A stretch of 9,059 bases of DNA from an uncultured Eubacteriales bacterium (GTDB lineage Bacteria > Bacillota > Clostridia > Oscillospirales > Ruminococcaceae): NCBI GenBank assembly GCA_902493155.1, contig CABUOE010000083.1, forward strand, positions 1 to 9,059, read 5' to 3'. The position numbers were made by a program, and so were the translations under genes. The notes beneath the pieces were generated by a model. The model was not told the origin of the DNA. It was given only the letters and a program-made list of their open reading frames with translations, and searched no databases. Shown in pieces: positions 6,763 to 9,059 of this stretch. Numbering within the stretch: position 1 is the stretch's first letter; the number at the start of each line of letters is the position of its first letter.

Positions 6763-6873
6763 ATGTCTGTTTTGAACGCAACGAAACGATTTATGGGCTA
6801 TTTTGACTGGGGCTTTTATTTTGGCACCGGTCTTGATTGCTGTACCCATCTTTCGTTGCACCATGACTGCTAA
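6763..6873 (+). CDS. Aromatic leader peptide (attenuator peptide) of the aroF operon
   Basis: A 36-codon ORF from the ATG at 6763 to a TAA at 6871-6873, with AAAGGAAAAG (6748-6757) as ribosome binding site. Residues 10-20 read FMGYFDWGFYF: four Phe (all TTT), two Tyr (both TAT) and the single Trp within eleven codons. It lies between a consensus promoter and a terminator upstream of DAHP synthase, the first enzyme of Phe/Tyr/Trp synthesis. This is the arrangement of ribosome-mediated attenuation: ribosomes stall on these codons when charged aromatic tRNAs are scarce. The remaining residues (21-36, GTGLDCCTHLSLHHDC) are unusually long and Cys/His-rich for a leader tail. An in-frame ATG at 6745 would give 42 codons but lacks a ribosome binding site. 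The peptide itself probably has no other function; that is inference. Confidence 0.82.
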   Translation: MSVLNATKRFMGYFDWGFYFGTGLDCCTHLSLHHDC

Positions 6874-6905
6874 CTGTCATTTTCCGAAAGGTAAAATGAG
6901 AGCCT
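6810..6905 (+). promoter_or_regulatory. Candidate antiterminator: long-range pairing of 6810-6823 with 6892-6905
   Basis: Bases 6810-6823 (GGGCTTTTATTTTG, over leader codons 16-21) can pair without interruption with 6892-6905 (TAAAATGAGAGCCT): 14 pairs, ten Watson-Crick and four G-U. The second segment includes the first seven bases of the terminator 5' arm, so this pairing and the terminator exclude each other. A further small hairpin (6878-6885 with 6890-6898, one bulged T, GAAA loop) competes for the same 3' strand. I found no better complement to the terminator arm further downstream. The first arm overlaps the late aromatic codons, so the classical stall logic fits only arrest at the early codons (Phe10, perhaps Tyr13). 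Found by manual pairing only; no energies were computed. Confidence 0.4.
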
Positions 6906-6944
6906 GCATCTTTGGAAACGAAGATGCAGGCTCTTTTGGTTTTT
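6899..6944 (+). terminator. Attenuator: intrinsic terminator upstream of aroF
   Basis: A 16-bp stem pairs 6899-6914 with 6919-6934 (AGAGCCTGCATCTT with AAGATGCAGGCTCT, one U-G pair near the loop), capped by a GAAA tetraloop. It is followed by TTTTGGTTTTTG. It begins 25 bases after the leader-peptide stop and about 100 bases before the aroF start. A strong terminator inside a promoter-to-gene leader, after an aromatic-rich ORF, is best read as an attenuator rather than the end of a gene. The stretch 6945-7021 between it and the aroF ribosome binding site shows no further recognisable element. Confidence 0.88.
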
Positions 6945-7040
6945 GTAGCTGGGTTGGATCCACTTGCTGCGGGAATATAAGCCCTTTCATTGGTCAAAAG
7001 GAAATCAACTCGTTGTAAATACAGAAAGAGGGAACTTGTT

Positions 7041-8051
7041 ATGGTAATTATCTTAAAGAAAAACGCTGAAAAATCTGAAGTGGAGAGATTGATCCACAAT
7101 ATTGAAGACCTGGGGCTCAAAACCCATATGATCGAAGGCGAACAGTCCAGCATTATCGGGTTGGTAGGAGATACCACCAAAATCAATGACGATGACATTT
7201 CAGCAAACGAGGTGGTGGAAGCGGTCAGACGGGTACAAGAGCCCTACAAACTGGCCAACCGGAAATTCCATCAGGACGACACGATTATCGACGTGAACGG
7301 AGTGAAAATTGGCGGCGCCAATTTTCAGATTATTGCCGGCCCCTGTTCGGTTGAGAGCCGGGAGCAGATCACCGAGATTACCAAGGACGTGAAAAAAAGC
7401 GGCGCCAGATTCCTCCGCGGAGGCGCATTCAAGCCGAGAACCTCCCCCTATGCGTTCCAGGGCCTGCACGACGACGGTATCAAGCTATTGTTGGAGGCCA
7501 AAAAGGAAACAGGGCTTCCCATCGTCACCGAAATCATGTCCATTTCCCATATCGACCTGTTTGCCGATGTAGACGTCATCCAGGTTGGGGCGAGAAATAT
7601 GCAGAACTTTGAGCTTCTCAAAGAACTGGGCCACTGCGACAAGCCGATTCTCTTGAAACGGGGCTTGGCAAACACCTTGGAAGAGCTTCTCATGAGCGCC
7701 GAGTACATTATGGCAAGTGGCAATGAAAACGTCATCCTCTGTGAGAGAGGCATTCGCACCTTTGAGACGGCGACCCGCAACACGCTGGACATTTCGGCAA
7801 TCCCCATGCTTAAGAGCGTGTCCCATCTGCCGGTGATTGTCGATCCGAGCCACGCCTGCGGCATCGCGTGGATGGTGGAGCCTATGGCGAAAGCGGCGGC
7901 GGCAGTGGGTGCCGACGGTCTGATCATCGAGGTCCACAACAACCCCGCCAAAGCTCTCTGCGACGGCAAACAGTCTATTACTCCCGAAGCTTTCGACAAG
8001 TTGGTCAAAGATTTGCGCCCGCTGGTTGATTTGTCGGGAAAAACACTGTAA
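7041..8051 (+). CDS. aroF: 3-deoxy-7-phosphoheptulonate (DAHP) synthase with N-terminal regulatory domain
   Basis: The product has 336 residues from the ATG at 7041, preceded by AGAAAGAGGGAA (7023-7034). It condenses phosphoenolpyruvate and erythrose 4-phosphate, the first step of the shikimate pathway, in the cytoplasm. Residues 1 to about 75 (MVIILKKNAEKSEVERLI...) form the ferredoxin-like domain that mediates Tyr/Phe feedback in the Thermotoga maritima-type enzyme. The TIM barrel follows: AGPCS (99-103), RGGAFKPRTSPYAFQG (126-141), LLKRG (204-208) and VDPSHA (267-272). Cys102, His271, Glu297 and Asp308 match the metal ligands known in that type. Length and motifs are complete. The frame is open back to a TTG at 6990, but that start lacks a ribosome binding site and the family N-terminus begins at MVIIL. 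Regulation is probably double: the upstream leader-peptide attenuator plus allosteric feedback. aroB follows after 45 bases. Confidence 0.96.
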   Translation: MVIILKKNAEKSEVERLIHNIEDLGLKTHMIEGEQSSIIGLVGDTTKINDDDISANEVVEAVRRVQEPYKLANRKFHQDDTIIDVNGVKIGGANFQIIAGPCSVESREQITEITKDVKKSGARFLRGGAFKPRTSPYAFQGLHDDGIKLLLEAKKETGLPIVTEIMSISHIDLFADVDVIQVGARNMQNFELLKELGHCDKPILLKRGLANTLEELLMSAEYIMASGNENVILCERGIRTFETATRNTLDISAIPMLKSVSHLPVIVDPSHACGIAWMVEPMAKAAAAVGADGLIIEVHNNPAKALCDGKQSITPEAFDKLVKDLRPLVDLSGKTL

Positions 8052-8096
8052 AATAGACCTGAAACAGATAACAAACCATAGAAGGGTTGGTTCTCT

Positions 8097-9059
8097 ATGA
8101 AACAGCTGCATGTCAATTTATCCGGCGGACGGGATTACGATATTTTTATCGAAAACGGGCTGCTGCGGCAGGCCGGGGAAAAAATCAAAGAGATATACAA
8201 AGGCGGGCGGATTGCGGTCATCACCGATTCCAACGTAAAGCCGCTCTATGCCGAGACCGTTGTCGCGTCTCTGGAGGAAGCGGGATTTGGGGTGAAGCTT
8301 ATCGACTTTCCGGCGGGGGAACCCAGCAAAAACCTGGAAACCGTGGTGAGTTTATACGATGGACTGCTCAGCCCCGACCCCTTTCCCATGACGCGGGGGG
8401 ATTTGATTGTGGCGCTGGGCGGCGGCGTCACCGGGGATATGGTGGGATTTGCGGCCGCGACGCTGCTGCGGGGGATTCCCTTTGTGCAGATTCCCACTAC
8501 CTTGTTGGCTCAGGTGGACAGCTCGGTAGGAGGAAAAGTGGCGGTGGACCTGAAACAGGGGAAAAACCTGGCCGGGGTGTTCTATCAGCCGAAGCGGGTT
8601 CTCATCGACCCGGAGACGTTAGGAACCCTCAGTGACCGCGTCTTCTTTGATGGGCTTTCCGAAGTGATCAAGTATGGGATGATTCGGGATGAGAAACTGT
8701 TTGATCTGCTGGAAAGCTGCCGGAGCAGGGAAGAATTGCTACCTCATATGGAGGAAATCATTCGGGTTTGCTGCCACATTAAAAAAGAGATCGTAGAACG
8801 GGATGAAATGGATACCGGGGAACGGATGGTGCTCAATTTTGGCCATACTCTGGGTCACGCTTACGAAAAGCTGGGGAACTACAGCACCTATATGCACGGG
8901 GAAGCGGTGGCCTGCGGTATGGCGGCCATCTGTGAAATCGGTGAGAAGCAGGGGATTACTCCTGAAGGAACCGCCGGGCGACTTAAAAAGATGCTGTCTG
9001 CCTACGGACTTCCAGTAAAGGCGGAAAAGGTGCCGTCGGAAGCCTTAATTGAGACGCTG
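8097..9059 (+). CDS. aroB: 3-dehydroquinate synthase, 3' end beyond the window
   Basis: The frame stays open from the ATG at 8097 to the last base, giving 321 residues of the usual 350-360; the stop lies outside the window. GAAGGG (8081-8086) is the ribosome binding site. The enzyme converts DAHP, the product of AroF, to 3-dehydroquinate using NAD+ and a divalent metal. Visible features are ITDSNV (42-47) and the PAGEPSKNLETV stretch (72-83) of the nucleotide-binding half, and GGGVTGDMVGFAA (108-120) for NAD+ binding. IPTTLLAQVDSSVGGKVAVD (132-151) follows, and the metal ligands are Glu189 (SEVIKYG), His250 (FGHTLGHA) and His268 (HGEAV). Nothing is missing in the visible part. It is expected to be cotranscribed with aroF and therefore under the same attenuator. 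Confidence 0.96.
   Translation, partial: MKQLHVNLSGGRDYDIFIENGLLRQAGEKIKEIYKGGRIAVITDSNVKPLYAETVVASLEEAGFGVKLIDFPAGEPSKNLETVVSLYDGLLSPDPFPMTRGDLIVALGGGVTGDMVGFAAATLLRGIPFVQIPTTLLAQVDSSVGGKVAVDLKQGKNLAGVFYQPKRVLIDPETLGTLSDRVFFDGLSEVIKYGMIRDEKLFDLLESCRSREELLPHMEEIIRVCCHIKKEIVERDEMDTGERMVLNFGHTLGHAYEKLGNYSTYMHGEAVACGMAAICEIGEKQGITPEGTAGRLKKMLSAYGLPVKAEKVPSEALIETL

Noticed and set aside
6803..7018. 71-codon open frame on the plus strand between the leader ORF and aroF
   Set aside because: It overlaps the leader peptide in another frame, runs straight through the terminator hairpin, has no ribosome binding site and encodes nothing recognisable.
6734..7040. T-box riboswitch upstream of aroF
   Set aside because: T-boxes are the usual expectation for aromatic genes in Bacillota, but I see no AGGGTGGNACCGCG-like T-box sequence or specifier stem, and a translated aromatic-rich ORF fills the place where the stem would lie.
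6990..7040. Upstream in-frame TTG start for aroF
   Set aside because: It has no ribosome binding site and would add a basic 17-residue extension before the family-typical MVIILKKNAE; the ATG at 7041 has a good site.
8087..8635. 182-codon plus-strand frame overlapping the start of aroB
   Set aside because: The aroB frame from 8097 carries all the catalytic motifs; the overlapping frame has low-complexity Arg/Gly-rich sequence without family features.

Overview
The window looks like a piece of a chromosome from a low-to-mid GC Gram-positive anaerobe of the Clostridia type (Bacillota). This is inferred from AGGAGG-like ribosome binding sites, TTGACA/TATAAT-type promoters, hairpin-plus-T-run terminators, a short Bacillota-style lipoprotein, an Spx/ArsC-like thioredoxin-fold protein, and the type of DAHP synthase that carries a ferredoxin-like N-terminal domain. 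No species is claimed. There are no tRNA or rRNA genes, transposases, phage genes or CRISPR arrays.

Layout. (1) 3-2522 (+): the 3' end of a very large secreted protein. It alternates F5/8C (discoidin)-like carbohydrate-binding modules with Ig-like domains, contains a recent internal duplication with an 807-bp period, and is followed by a strong terminator. (2) 2803-5103 (+): a compact four-gene cluster encoding a small DUF3221-like lipoprotein, a MYG1-family phosphoesterase/exonuclease, an ArsC/Spx-family protein, and MTA/SAH nucleosidase (mtnN). It ends in a perfect 32-nt palindrome that also serves the convergent gene. (3) 5180-6505 (-): a MATE-family multidrug/cation antiporter. (4) 6699-9059 (+): the start of a shikimate-pathway operon with a consensus promoter, a 36-codon leader peptide packed with Phe/Tyr/Trp codons, an intrinsic terminator, then aroF (DAHP synthase) and aroB (3-dehydroquinate synthase, cut by the window end).

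The most interesting element is the leader in front of aroF. An unannotated short ORF (6763-6873) has seven aromatic residues within eleven codons and sits between a TTGACA-17-TACAAT promoter and a GAAA-capped terminator hairpin. This is the hallmark of ribosome-mediated transcription attenuation. Such attenuation is well known in proteobacteria but less expected in Bacillota, where T-boxes usually do this work. A 14-bp alternative pairing overlaps the 5' arm of the terminator and is a candidate antiterminator, although its position relative to the aromatic codons is unusual. Together with the regulatory domain of the AroF protein, this suggests two-layer feedback, at transcription and at enzyme level, on entry into aromatic amino acid synthesis.

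aroB has no stop codon in the window, and the large surface protein has no start, so both are partial.
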